Notes: a model not told the origin generated them from the letters alone. DNA of 64,000 nt from Daucus carota subsp. sativus (GCF_001625215.2 NC_030388.2:24106558-24170557); one strand, 5' to 3'. Counted from the first letter of the stretch, positions 48,901 through 61,742 are shown. Program-made: numbers and translations.

Positions 48901-50515
48901 TAATCGTCCAAAGAGCTATATATCAAGAACTATAGGCTGGGAGCAATACCCAAATGGTCGATGGGGTGATTCCTGCAACGCTTCGTATGGAGCTATGGCG
49001 GATCATCAGGTAAACCTCATTAGTTTCATTTAAGTTGTAGGTTATGACCTTGTTTATAGCTCTGATCTTTCAAGCAAACTCAGTGTCATTCAAGCATATT
49101 TAAGTTATTTCGTTCTGATACATTCGCTGAAAGTAATGTTCCAAATAAGCTCAGCTCTATAAAAATGGCTAAGGATTTTACTGCATAGTTCAAAGTTCAC
49201 ACTTTAACTTGCATTTTTAGCCACTATTGTGGCCATATGATACTGAACGCAATGCTGTTATTTTTTTTCTTTTACCACTCTTTTTTCACTAACCAATTTC
49301 AAACTAGTACATAGTTGAGATGTCAAGTGGCATTAGCAGTATTATCATTCTTTGCTTATGCAACAGTTCATGCGACCACGTTCACGTGATAAGAAACTTA
49401 ATGAAGAATGGGCTGTCCCTTTGAAAAGTATTGAAGATGTTTATGAGGTATGTGTGCCTACGGCAATGTATACTATGTCTGCAACTGTTAATATGATTCT
49501 GTTATCGATGTGATTCTAAAGGCACTATTATAAATCAGAGATTTAACCTGTTCTGCCTGGGAAAATTGAAAAGTAGTCCGTGGTCGGAGTTGGACGGGCT
49601 TCAACCAGAGACTAAGATTATCAATGAGCAGCTTGGGAGTATTAACTCCAAAGGCTTTCTCACAATCAATAGCCAACCAGCAGTTAATGGAGCAAAATCT
49701 GACTCTCTGTCTGTTGGTAAGCCACATGTTTCGCCTTTTCATTTCGCTTCTGGTGTAGTATTTTAAGTCTGTTTAATTTGAACGATCCCCAGAATTATTA
49801 TCTATTAGCCTTACTGATATAGCCGGTATATAAGATCACCTCAAACCCTCTCTCAGTATATCCAGTCCCCTATCTCAGTATATAGTCACAAGGGAGATTA
49901 GTTCTAGATGTGCCATCAAGCATGCCCTCCTTAGAAAAGATTAGTTTCATGTATTGTTTTGCAACTTGGTCTGCAGGATGGGGAGGCCCGGGTGGCTATG
50001 TTTATCAGAAGCCTTACGTAGAGTTCTTCTGCTCTAGTCAGAAATTACATGCTCTTGTCGAGAAATGCAAAGCCTTCACGTCGCTCACCTATATGGCTGT
50101 GGATAAAAAAGGAAGCTGGGTTTCTAACATCGGCAACTCTGAAGTAAATGCGGTGACATGGGGTGTGTTCCCTTCAAAGGAAATCATACAACCAACTGTG
50201 GTGGATCCTTCCAGCTTTTTAGTGTGGAAGGATGAGGCATTTGAACTCTGGTCTAAAGCTTGGGCACAATTATACTCTGAAGAGGACCCTTCAAGAAAAT
50301 TGGTAGAAGAGGTAAGTGCTATTGGTTGTGTTTAGCGTGACTTGGACTTTGTGATGGACCAACAATTTTCTGCAGATGACTTATTCCTCATCTGATTGTG
50401 GTTACAGGTACAGAACAGTTACTTCCTGGTCAGCTTGGTAGATAATGATTACATCAATGGTGATATATTTGCTGTTTTCAAAGAAATTTTGAAGAAATTT
50501 TCTGTACACGGGTGA
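45972..50515 (+). CDS. MTHFR: Methylenetetrahydrofolate reductase
   Basis: Eleven exons (45972-46367, 46584-46644, 46748-46830, 47010-47183, 48437-48610, 48696-48796, 48898-49009, 49367-49447, 49539-49716, 49977-50311, 50408-50515) give 600 residues, all junctions in frame. Reduces 5,10-methylene-THF to 5-methyl-THF, the methyl donor for methionine synthesis, in the cytosol; plant enzymes use NADH. The N-terminal catalytic barrel has [13 protein letters not shown] (16-28), [22 protein letters not shown] and ALRGDPPHG (about 106-114), residues that bind FAD and folate. [13 protein letters not shown] and [12 protein letters not shown] follow. The C-terminal regulatory domain has [36 protein letters not shown] and ends [20 protein letters not shown]. 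The ATG at 45972 gives the normal N-terminus; the frame upstream lacks an earlier ATG. Intron 4 is 1.25 kb with no recognised insertion. Confidence 0.97.
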
Positions 50516-51266
50516 ACATTAGCAGATAATCGGGTATGACTTGCATGGTTTGACTGAAATTATTATCATCATCTTTGTGGTTTTTAGTTCTAGTGTACAA
50601 CCTTACTGTTCCGTTCTGTACTGTAATAATAAGATTCATTAGATTCTGATTGCACTCCCCTGCAAACTGCAAATGAACTATTTTCATCTTCTCATGTACT
50701 ACATTCTAGGCATCTTTTTTACCATTTGTTCTCTCCGACTAATTCATGGAAAAACCACATTAGTTTAATAGAGTGTATTAGTAGTACTTCAAAACTTTGT
50801 CAGATGTGCCTATCTATACATATTTCATTGTGTACAAACATAGACAGCAACTTTTTTAAATGATGATTTCTGATTTTCTAACTTTGACTAATTGCATGTT
50901 ACAAGTACATATATACATATAAGTACAAGTAGCAAGCAAAAAAAAAGAGCTTAACTTTTACTGTTAAACTATCCAAGATCACTCATATCACTTCCTCCAA
51001 CTTTCAAGAATACAAAAGATCGGCATAATGTGAAGTTTCACTCTTTTAGTCAAAATCGGCACAGGCCATACAAATATTAGAGCATTTTAAACCAAAATTG
51101 CACCACTAGGGGCAAAGTCACAATATAAGAAGTACAACCTTAAATCTATAGTTTAGTTACAAAGGGCAAATGAAGAGAAAAATGAAGACGGTTGATCATG
51201 CCTAAAAACCCCCAATAAGTGAACCACCCATTAATTGCGTAAGAATACACCTAATTTCTATATAGC
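50516..51266. other. Convergent 3' ends of MTHFR and CCT7
   Basis: Only 751 bp separates the two stop codons, so both 3' untranslated regions must fit here. No other feature recognised. Confidence 0.4.
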
Positions 51267-54200
51267 CTATCGCCTACGCATTCCTCTACCACGACCACCT
51301 CCACGCCCTCTGCCCATTGCACCTGCAGCAGCTTCGCCCTGTGCACTCTCAGACTGCATAGCGAACATTTACCAGAAGCCATCAGAAGCTCGGAAATACA
51401 ACATAAATGCAGTGAAAACACAGAAGGGTAACATTTAAAGAAGTATAGTTAATTAGCCTCAACTCTTAAATGAAAGTATTTCTCCACAAAAATTGACCAG
51501 GCTAATAAATATAATGAGTCTAAGATTGTGATTTAATTTATTTCTGAAGCAGCCTGACTATAGAGGAAAGTAATCTTACCTTCGGGTTCTTTACCGTCTC
51601 ATCCACACTCAAGATAAGACAAGCTGCCTCTGTAGCTGCATTAATAGCATTGATCTACAGCAACAACAAAAAACACGTCAAGCTTATTTTATATTTGGCA
51701 TGGTGAGTTACATATATATATTTAAATATTAATGCAAACATGCTCCACTGAGGCTTGGACCTCGACCACCTGTTATTGCCAAAAGTAGAGGGGGCTCTAT
51801 TGGGCTAAATCCTTGCAGATTTCAAGCCATACATGCAGAATTTCATTTTAAACATTAATCAAGTAGTCAAAATATACCTTTACAACTGCTGGTTCCCACA
51901 CAAAATTTGCGTACGAATCAGCAATCCCACCGGTGTTGATATCTACACCATAAAGTGCACCCTCACCTGCACATAGTTTTTTTTGCAACATCATGGGCTA
52001 GTAAAATCACATATTCAAGGCCTATAAACGAGGACACCACCCCTTCTAATATCCTACAAAAACTCTAGGGACATAAAGCATACACAACAGACAAGAGAAT
52101 TCATAAAAGATGCGCATTCTAGATGCTAATCAAGAATTTTTTGAGATTTCAGATATATGTTGAGAAGGAATATAGATATAAGTGGCGGACCTGATGTTAG
52201 CGCATGTTTCTGTCTCAGATTGTTCAGCACATCAGTTGCATCAAATCCCGCATTGTCACAAAGCTGCCGTGGGATAACCTGCAAATACACAGCTTACAGT
52301 AATAAGTAAAATGTAAATCTTAATTTATCAAGATTTTACGGTCTTCATTTGAAAGATATATTTTCAAGCCTGCAAGCAGCAAGGGATATCCAAAGGTCAA
52401 GGGCGAGGGGTTGCTCATGTAATTTGACTCATTCACATCCAGATCATGGTTATCCAGTTACAGAAGCGACCCCATAGACCTGCCTTGCTGTTAGAAGAGA
52501 AAATGCAGCTAACAGAATGATATCTGACGGACGACTGTACAAAGCGGGATCCCCTATCTAGCACTATATTAGTTTCAACTTCTATATTAAAGCTAGAAGA
52601 ATAATTTTTATACAGCCGAAAATTTAATACAGTTGTTGGACTTCAAAGAATCCAAACTGAACACTTCACAGTCAAGGAGAATCACTAATTTCTTAACTTC
52701 TTGCTAGAAACCACGATAACACCACAAACAAAGGTCGAGCTCAAGATAGTCAACATATATTCTCCTATAACAAATTTCCAAACTTACTAATATTTCATAA
52801 TTCCAGACAACTTAAACAGTAACTACTACATGCTTCTTACTTATATCGGATTTATATTCTTAGCAGGATATCAATCAAGAATCTTTTGTATATGATCTTT
52901 GCATAATCTCAAAAACTGACACAAACATGTAAAATAGAATTATGCAAATTGGGAACTCAAACCACCTGCCCCAAATATGTGTGCTTCACTTGCCAGTTTA
53001 CAAGGACAATTACGAAAATTGTGCTCAGTTTAAATTTTAAAACTAAAGATAATAAAGTAGAAAAGAAAAGTGCACTAGCGCTAAAACTAGTCAAAAGTAA
53101 TGGCTTCTTTTGGCCACCCACTAGGCAGATAATCTTCCTGGGAATCGTTATAACATATACCTCAAGAGCTTTTGCATAGGAGTTTATAAATAGTTGGGAC
53201 TTTCCAGCTATTGTGCGTGAATGTTGCCTCAAGTATCTGCTTATCTCCATCTACAAAACAACAATATATTAGTCATCCACGTTCTACATATATACATATT
53301 AACACTTAGAATTGTCTGCAAGGAAGCGACAAATCCATACATCAATAGCACCCCCACCAGCAACTACAGTAGAGTTCTTCATAGCCCTCCGAACTATCAT
53401 AATTGCATCATGTAAGCTGCGCTCTGCTTCCTCGATGAACTGATAGCAACCACAAATTTTTAATCAACAGTGCAATGACTAGTTTGTACAAAAAATTACT
53501 CCATCAGTCCCGATTTTATTGTCCATGTTAATTGCATGTGTTATAAGGAGCATATAAAATATAGTTTCACAAATTATTTTTAAAATTTTGGTTTTTTGGA
53601 TAAAAGTTCAAGATTTAAATTTTTATTTACAGAAAAAAAAATTAAGTTATGAAGCTACTCATATCTTTTATGTGCCTTAACATGCGTTCAAGAAGTGAAG
53701 TGGACAACAAAAGCGGGATGGAAGGAGAAGTTAAAAAAATACAACAATAATAGAGACAAACTTGATCAGCTCCCCCGCGGAGAACTATAGTGGCTGTCTG
53801 GCCTGAGGGGCATCCACTAAATATATTGAAGCGCTCATTTCCAACTTGTTTCTCCTCAAAAATCTCACAAGTTCCAAGAACCTATTTAATAAATCAATCT
53901 CAATAACTTAACCAAGTGACAATAAAAAAGGGATCTGACTTGCTACAATTTCATGAAGTTCTATATTTCTCATTGAAAATATTGATGCTGATGCATATTT
54001 AACAGTCTACGATAAGTCGTCTAGTGAATTCAAATATTAAACCTCATCAATGACATTGTTAACTGATGTCTGAACAGTTCCACCTGTAGCTGCTGCAACC
54101 CTTTGCAAATCCTCTTCAGCGACACGGCCAGCACAAAAAATATCTCGATCTGCAAAATACTGAAGAAAACATAGAGCTTACCAAATGATAATTTTTAATA

Positions 54201-57200
54201 GAAACACTTCCTAATGTTAACAAAATTGCATTAAGTTCAAACTGCAGCAAGCACAATGAGTGTTTGAACACTGCACACTGTAACAAGTGGGCAAGTTGGA
54301 TTGATTTGTTCCAACACCCATATGATTATGGGTAATTTTTACTGAAACGGACAGCAGGCAACTATAACGCTATCAGTAATGTTTGCCAGAAATCAGATCA
54401 AGTAATAAGATAATTCAAATTTATGCTTTATAAGTGAAACAGGTAGTCACCTGAGTTCCTAGATCACCAATAGCCAGACGAGAAAGAACAATTTTGGCTC
54501 CACTCTTCACACATTTATCCAGTTTATCATAAATGATATTCCATTCTGCATCAACAATCGACTGATACTGCAATGGATCTGATAGCCTGTGGTGTACGAG
54601 ATCAATCATATAGCAAGTTTCATACTGCATGTTGCTTAAAACAAATTTACTAGAAGATGCGAACTAATCGAACCTTATCTCTGCATTTTCTTTTTCTGAT
54701 TTCAGCTCTAATTCAATGTTAAGTAGTAGTATCTCGGGATTTTCAAATTTCTTCGGTTGCTGTTCAAAACCGGCATATGAAAATGTCTTCTTGAAGGCAA
54801 CACCATTTACAAGGAAAGAGTCGCGCATTGTACCCCCAGGAACCTGTAGAATAAGTTTTGATAATAAATAAAGGAAACTGAGATAACTCAAAGCATAGAA
54901 GGTAACATACTATGAATAATCATATCATAGCAAGAAGACCAACTGTAATTTCAAATAAAGACACCCAAATGTTAAAATAAACTTATCAAGAGCTTCATAG
55001 TGATGTCAGTATACATAAGTCAAACAGGTAAACTTGCAATGCAATCAACATCACTCGACTACAAATGTCACTTGTTGTAACAGCTATAGTATAAACCCAT
55101 GTTCATAAGACATGATAATTCCTGGTAGCTTCACAATTTATTCCACATTCAGTACCAAAATGATTACCTTCTTTATTCCGATCATGTTTAGCCTATCATC
55201 ATTTCCAATAGCAAGGACAGAATCAACAACCATAGATGCAAAGAACTCTTTCTCTCCGCCTATAAGCTTCGACGAGAGAGTTGTAGCAGCACATTTAGCT
55301 AATAGACTTCTCTTTTCGTCTAAGCTTTTTCCCTCTATGCTAACAGCTAATTCTTTGATCTTCTCGATTGCCTATTGAAATTACATAATACCAAGGCTGA
55401 TTTTATATTATTGAAAAAAGAAGAGAGAAAACACAAATTGCAAAAGAGCTTAGATCCTCTACCAAATAGGAAGCAGTCCTATAGCTCCGGATGAGGTTTT
55501 GTGGGTGCACACCATCTTCAATAAAAGGCTTTGCCTCCTTTAAGAATTCCCCTGCAAGCAGAACCACTGTAGTTGTTCCGTCACCAACCTGTTACATTAT
55601 TGAGAGTATCCTTATAGTTAAAAGCAATGTGGACCTTTGGTAGAAACACTATTGTAGTTGGGTAATGCTAGATTTTTCACTTCTTACACAGACTATCACC
55701 TACGCTAGTTGTAAAAAAACATATTTTATCGTGTGTGTATATAAATATATTTAAGACATCTTCATTTGTTCTCTGTTGGTGTTTTTTTTCAAGTTTAGAG
55801 AACTTCTCTCTGTGGAGCATTTCTCACCCAATTCTAGAGCAGAATTATTCCATGGCCACTTGTGCCATGATTTTTTTCATTCATATCTGTTTGTTTCTAT
55901 GCTGTTAGTATCCTCTTGAACCACTTTGTGTTCTTCTTTGATAGCTTGATCATCACCTTGAGAAACTCTGCCAGTAATATCACCGAGTCTTTGTTTTTGG
56001 TTTCTTCGGCCATGGAAGCTAATTAGTAACACCCAGTTTTCTTTAATCAAACCTAGCTTAGATACCATTTGTTAGTTTTTTATGGGTGTGAAGAGTATAA
56101 GAAAAATGGAGATCACTGAAGGAATAAATATGCAGGATTTTATTTGTATTCCGCCAATGTTTTCCATTTTCTTACACTCTTCTCACCCATTAGAAGCTAA
56201 AATTGTCAAACCAAGTACGTGACGAGTAATAGTATCTGCAAGACATCTTTTGTCATACAAACACAAAACTAATCTTTAACACATGATCGTATCTGCAAGA
56301 CATCTTTTGTCATACAAACACAAAACTATTCTTTAGCAGAATATACAATTATGTAGGTACAATTTTTCATCATGCCCTACACCCATTGTTTGTAGAATCA
56401 AACAGCTTGACTACACAATTTTATACTTCATTTATGAAAGCACTACTGCTAAATCCCGCATTATAAGCATACTTCAATATTAGCTCAAACTTAAATGCAT
56501 GCCACAACAACATTACAAAAACAAGTAATAACCCAAAGTATTCCAGGACGACAACTTACTGCAAAACGCAAACAAAGTGAAGAAACAAGTATGACTGGAG
56601 AGACAACCATTATTGCATTATCTAATTTTGTCCGGCATAAAATCATTTCTCACTAGTCACTACTCATAAAGGGAAATAATTAAAACGGTAACTACCAGGA
56701 AAGTATTAGTAAACACAACCCATGTCATATTATTTCCATAGAGCAAAAGCAATTAGAAATTTACAATTACAATGTTTAATAAACAAGCAAAAAGACCCAC
56801 CTCAGAGTCTTGTGACTTGGCAATATCCACAAGGATCTTAGCTGCAGGATGGACTATATCAAGAAGCTTCATAATCGTGGCACCATCATTAGAAATAGTG
56901 GTATTTCCCTTATCATCGTGAATCAGCTTGTCCATACCCCTTGGTCCAAGAGTAGTCCGAACCACATCAGCAACAGCCCCACACGCATTTATGTTGCTCA
57001 CTAACTGAGCCTTCCCTTGCGACGTATCAGTCCCTTCTTTCAGCAAGATAATCTGAGGTTGCTGTTTTCACATATAGTTTTTTTATTTTCATTTCGCCAA
57101 CAAAAAAGCAGTCCTAATCAATACTTTGCTGATATAAACACAAGCATATATATGTAAGATCTACCGAACCATTATCATCCGCGAGAAACATATAAATGAC

Positions 57201-57599
57201 AACGAACACGCCTAATCCTTATAATTAGCTCAGCTTAATCGAAACCTTAAAAAAAAGCCTATACCGCTAGCTTAATTGAATGAATACTAACGACAAACAC
57301 GCTTAATGTTTACGACTAGCTTAAGTTAATCGAATTCTGGCCCCTAACATTTACAATATTAAAAAATCAAGTAAAAATCAGTTCAATCCATCAGTGACAG
57401 TGGCACCTACTGTGATCTATACATACATATACATACACCTATTGTTTATAAGTTGATAATATCAGTTGAGTCGATCAATGGCAGTCGCATTCATTGTGAG
57501 TGTGATTTATAACACATGTACAATTCACATACATATAAGCATATAAGCTGGTGAATTAAAGTGAGATTTGAGAGAAGAAGTTACCATCATAGTAGACAT
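51267..57599 (-). CDS. CCT7: T-complex protein 1 subunit eta (CCT7)
   Basis: Fourteen minus-strand exons (57599-57585, 57061-56801, 55588-55463, 55371-55168, 54843-54674, 54586-54451, 54159-54043, 53881-53762, 53439-53341, 53250-53161, 52278-52191, 51966-51878, 51654-51580, 51353-51267) give 558 residues, in frame throughout. CCT7 is one of eight paralogous subunits of the cytosolic TRiC/CCT chaperonin, which folds actin, tubulin and other proteins in an ATP-driven cage. Group II signatures: [54 protein letters not shown] (ATP-binding Asp at about residue 95), [31 protein letters not shown], and [18 protein letters not shown]. The Gly-Arg tail [15 protein letters not shown] is typical of plant eta subunits. 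Exon 1 encodes just five residues (MSTMM). Intron 2 holds retroelement debris and intron 8 a MITE. Confidence 0.97.
53499..53731. mobile_element. Degenerate Stowaway-like MITE in CCT7 intron 8
   Basis: CTCCATCAGTCCCGATTTTA at the left pairs imperfectly with CAAAAGCGGGATGGAAGGAG at the right. The interior TAAAATATAGTTTCACAAAT is shared with the MITE split by the Helitron. 233 bp. Confidence 0.6.
55870..56200 (-). mobile_element. 5' fragment of a Copia-type LTR retrotransposon in CCT7 intron 2
   Basis: On the minus strand an LTR-like end (...AAAACTAACA) is followed after two bases by TGGTATCTAAGC (56067-56056). This differs by two bases from the initiator-tRNA primer-binding site TGGTATCAGAGC. 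An ATG at 56013 then starts [17 protein letters not shown], a Gag-like N-terminus, which stops soon after. Same orientation as the host gene. Other LTR and pol are absent, so this is a truncated relic. Confidence 0.5.
56232..56345. repeat. 57-bp tandem duplication in CCT7 intron 2
   Basis: GTATCTGCAAGACATCTTTT plus the following CATACAAACACAAAACTA occurs at 56232 and again at 56289, nearly identical, so recent. Confidence 0.75.
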
Positions 57600-57850
57600 T
57601 GTGAGTAGCGAGATTTGTAGATACAGAGAGAGAAAGAGACGAGAAAAATTAAAAGAGAGAGCAAAGAGAAGAATGTAGGTTTGTATGGTACTGTGTGTAA
57701 CTAGGGTTTTAAGTTTTACACTTCTCTACGGTGCTCTTTTCTAGCGAGCGGTTAAAAAGTACCCGGTGTATGTTCAAAACCTTTTTTTGGCTAAAGAAAG
57801 GAAAAATGTCGCACATCTCAACAAAAACACGTGTAATGACTAAAATAATA
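57600..57850 (-). promoter_or_regulatory. CCT7 leader and proximal promoter
   Basis: 57600-57670 is a GA-rich leader as seen on the plus strand (CT-rich in the transcript direction). No TATA box is evident, as in many housekeeping genes. A MITE/Helitron insertion begins only about 250 bp upstream of the ATG. Confidence 0.4.
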
Positions 57851-57910
57851 GTCCATCCGTCCTTAGGAATAGTTTACCGTGTACTGTTTGCACGTATTTT
57901 AAAACTTTTA
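57851..57910. mobile_element. Left part of a Stowaway-like MITE split by the Helitron
   Basis: Starts GTCCATCCGTCCTTAGGAAT after a TA dinucleotide and stops at ...AAAACTTTTA. Its continuation is 61743-61917. Together the halves make a 235-bp element comparable to the one at 53499. Confidence 0.65.
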
Positions 57911-57938
57911 TCGTATATTATAATACCTGAGTCTACCC

Positions 57939-59020
57939 GAATTATTTTAGGACTAATCAGAAGTCAACTCTAAATTTTAGACCAATCATATTGATTCTCC
58001 AACTTTCCTTCTACCACTATATGCAGTTAACCAATCAGAAAATAGGAATTATTTTAGGACCAATCAGATTTCATTCCTAAATTTTAGACCAATCATATTC
58101 ATTCTTCAACTTTCTTTCAACCACCTTATGCAGTTAACCAATCAGAAAAAAAAGAATTATTTTAGCACTAATATTATTTATTATACAATATAATTAATCA
58201 ACTCCTTTTCATTATCTGATTATAACTCAACTAATTAGACTCCTTTTTCATTATCTAATTAAAAATAATCTAATTAGATAATAATAGAATTTGAGATTTA
58301 CTTTAAGTAATTTAATTTAATTCAATTCAATTTATGAAAAAATAAATTATTTTAGGATGTTAACCAATAAAAAAAGAGGAATTAATTTAGTACCAATATA
58401 TCATTCCTTATTTTAGGCCAATAATATTTATCCGTTAACTTTAGATAATTTTAAAACAAATCAGAGTCCATCCTCAAATGCAGTTAACCAATTAAAAAGA
58501 AGAATTATTTTAGGACTGATCAGATGTCATTCCTAAATTTTAGACTAATCATATTAATTCTTCAACTTTCTTTCAACCACCTTATGCAGTTAACCAATCA
58601 GAAAAAAAAAGAATTATTTTAGCAGTAATATTATTCATCATCCAACTTTTCTTCTATTAAATTTTATCCAAAATATTAACCACATACAAGTTAATCATGA
58701 GTTAGTCAATACAATTTTTTATTATACAATATAATTAATCAGCTCCTTTTCATTATCTGATTATAACTAAACTAATTAGACTCCTTTTCATTATCTAATT
58801 AAAAATAATCTAATTAGATAATAATAGAATTTGAGATTTACTTTAAGTAATTTAATTCAATTCAATTCAATTTATGAAAAAAATAAATTATTTAGGATGT
58901 TAACCAATAAAAAAAAAGGAATTAATTTAGTACCAATATATCATTCCTTATTTTAGGCCAATGATATTCATCCGTTAACTTTAGATAATTTTAGAACAAA
59001 TCAGAGTCCATCCTTAAATT
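57939..59020 (+). repeat. Tandem blocks rich in CCAAT words inside the Helitron
   Basis: A block starting GAATTATTTTAGGACCAATC and containing ATGCAGTTAACCAATCAG is present three times (57939, 58044, 58501). The first copy is short; copies two and three run on for about 450-520 bp, the third having an extra about 80 bp. CCAATCA/ACCAATA words recur throughout. Confidence 0.8.
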
Positions 59021-60189
59021 TTTTTTATATGAATAATCAATAATTATATGTTTAGATCAATTTGATAAATCTTTTTTAAAATTATACGAGTCTCCACACC
59101 CTACAGATTAGAACGAGCTTTTTATTTACTCGATGGCAAAGAAAAACAGTTTCCTTATGTTGCGGTGGATAAAATATTAACATGTTACATGACGTGCATG
59201 GTCTTTCGAGTATTATATGATATATAAAATTATATATTTACTATTTTAGAAAATTAAATTCACACTTAGCCAATATAAACATCGTTTTTATAATTATAAA
59301 TATATAATTATAATGTGATTGGTTAACTGCATACCTGGGTAGACTCAGGTATTATAATATAGGATAAATACAAGTTAGCATCCAGAATGACCAGTTTTCA
59401 TAAACCTCACAGTGATTTTATAATTTACTAAGACAAATTTTTTATTAAATCCATAAAATTTATTGACATAAGTGAATTTTTACAAGATATACACTTTTAC
59501 GGTATACTCGATTGAATTTAATAATTTTTATTATTTCATAAATATGTTAAGTGCATACAAATTATCAGAAATATGGCTATAATGACAATTATGCAAATTA
59601 AATGAATATGCGTATAAATCAATTAAATTATATAATATAATAATAACGACTGATATTAGGCATGTTCCACCCGATCCGATCGACCTTAACCCAACATTAC
59701 TTTATTCAATAGAGGAAATTAAAAAACATTATGACCTTGAAATTACTCGCCCGCTCGCGTCCCCATTCACTAACTGGCTCCCCAGTTCTCATATATATAT
59801 TATAAAAAATTTATACATAAATATTACAATATTGTTAAAATTAAAATAATTTTATACAAGTCCACCCATAAATTTTCATATGACTAAACAATATTTCTAA
59901 TTTGTTGCGGTGGTTAAAATATTAACATGTATTACGTGACATACATGTTTTTTTGAGTATTATATAATATAAAATTAAATATAAAATATTTATAATTTGT
60001 TGCGGTGGTTAAAATAATTTTATACGAGTCCACCATAAATTTTTATATGACTAAACAATATTTCTAATTTATTGCGGTGGTTAAAATATTAACATGTATT
60101 ACATGATATACATGGTCTTTTGAGTATTATATGATATAAAATTAAATATTTCATATTTTATAAAATTAAATTCATACTCATCTAATATA

Positions 60190-60715
60190 GTGAAAATGCC
60201 CTAAATAACTAATATTTATGTAATGCATGCCCAAAATAACAAACGTCGAGTTTGATGCCTTTTTGATGCCTCTTTTAACCAATCAGTGGCGCATTCAAAG
60301 GATGCGCGTATATGAATCAAGTGATTTAACCACTACGGGGTACTTCTGATCCAAATAAAGACAACCCATGCATATTTCTTCATATCCAAAATAGCTTTGG
60401 ACTCCGTGATGCTGTATGTATGATCATATATGTGTTTTCAAAAGTGAACAAAAAAAAAATGACACGCATTCTGACTATGCGTGTTTGTTGGTCACGCATA
60501 CTATATATGCGTAACTTGCAAGCAGATTGAAAATTTAGTCTAATCCTCACACACGATTGATGCTCATGCACAAAATCAGCCAAAGCATGCGCATTAACTA
60601 GATCCGCACTCAGTATTCGCATTCAGAGAATGCGACTCTTTGTGGTCATTTTGGTCCATTTTAGTGTGGGTGATCATTATGGACAATATGCGCAGAAAAT
60701 GAGTTATATTGGATA
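60190..60715. other. Unique segment nested in the Helitron repeat
   Basis: About 525 bp separates ATACTCATCTAATATAG from ATACTCACCCTCTAATATAA, which look like a duplicated site, and has no counterpart in the first repeat copy. It is full of GCAT/ATGCG words, including the near-palindrome CACGCATTCTGACTATGCGT. Either a nested insertion or captured sequence. The minus frame 60622-60380 is not recognised. Confidence 0.4.
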
Positions 60716-61742
60716 CTCACCCTCTAATATAAACATCGTTTTTATAAGTGTAAATTTATAATTATAATGAGAAAAATAATATAAAATAAACACAAGTTAA
60801 CATACAGAACGACCAATATAGAAATCTCACAATGACTTTACAATTTATTAGGACAAAATTTTCATTATGTTCGTGATTAAAATAGATATAAAAATAAAAT
60901 ATATTTATCTTCTTAAATTCATAAAATCTTATTTACATGAGTGATTTTGTTACAAATTTATACCTTTAAGGCATGCTCCATTGAATTTAATAATTTATAT
61001 TACTTCGTAAATAAGTTAAGTGCATACAAATTTTCTAAACTATGGCAACGAAAACTAATCATGCGGATATAAATGAATTTTTGCGTACAAATTAATTAAA
61101 TTATATATTATAATAATAATGACTGATACCAGGGGATGCATCCACCCGACCCGATCGACCTTAATCTGACATTACTTTATTTAATACGGAAAATTGAAAA
61201 AATTTATGGCCCTCAAATTACTCGCCCAGCTCCCTTCCCTGTTTACTAACTGCCTCCCCAATCCTCATATATACTATAAAAAAATTCATACATAAATATT
61301 ACATAATTGTTGACGATAATATAATTTTATATGTACATTTTTTATTCTCATATTAGTTTTTAATATCTCATATTATAAAAACAAATTAGTTTAGATCAAC
61401 ATCGGTGCAAATTCAGGATTCAGTATGAAATTGAGATAATTCAGATTTTGGATCCGAAACCGGGAACAGGGATTGCATTCGCATTCCATGATCTCTAAAC
61501 GATAGTCGATCTTATATAATATTTGATTGAAAAGAAAATATGATTATTTCATTTCATATAATATGAGGGTGTTGAGCAGAGTATTTAAGAAATAATATTA
61601 TTTTTCTTAAAAATTTATACCTATATTATGTAATAAAATTATATAAATGATAAAACAATATGTACTTGAATTTGTAAGTATACAAACTTATTTTTATTTT
61701 ATAAAAATAACCATTCGGTGCGTAGCACGGGTAAAATGCTAG

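Larger units (their letters stand above)
57911..61742 (+). mobile_element. Non-autonomous Helitron
   Basis: The 5' end is TC (TCGTATATTATAATACC) preceded by A; the 3' end is GTGCGTAGCACGGG, a short hairpin, then ten bases and CTAG followed by T. Insertion between A and T with no target duplication is the Helitron rule. The two flanks are halves of one MITE, which fixes both borders. The 3.83-kb element has no Rep/helicase frame. It contains tandem blocks at 57939-59020 and a 0.6-kb diverged direct repeat (59256-59830 and 60722-61310). GTTGCGGTGG-TAAAA(T) recurs near 59158, 59903, 59998 and 60071. An inverted second copy of its own 5' end lies at 59337-59366. Confidence 0.68.

Noticed and set aside
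57911..59366. The 25-bp inverted repeats as ends of a 1.45-kb TIR transposon
   Set aside because: No target duplication flanks the pair, and the homology continues into the rest of a larger element whose Helitron borders are confirmed by the split MITE.
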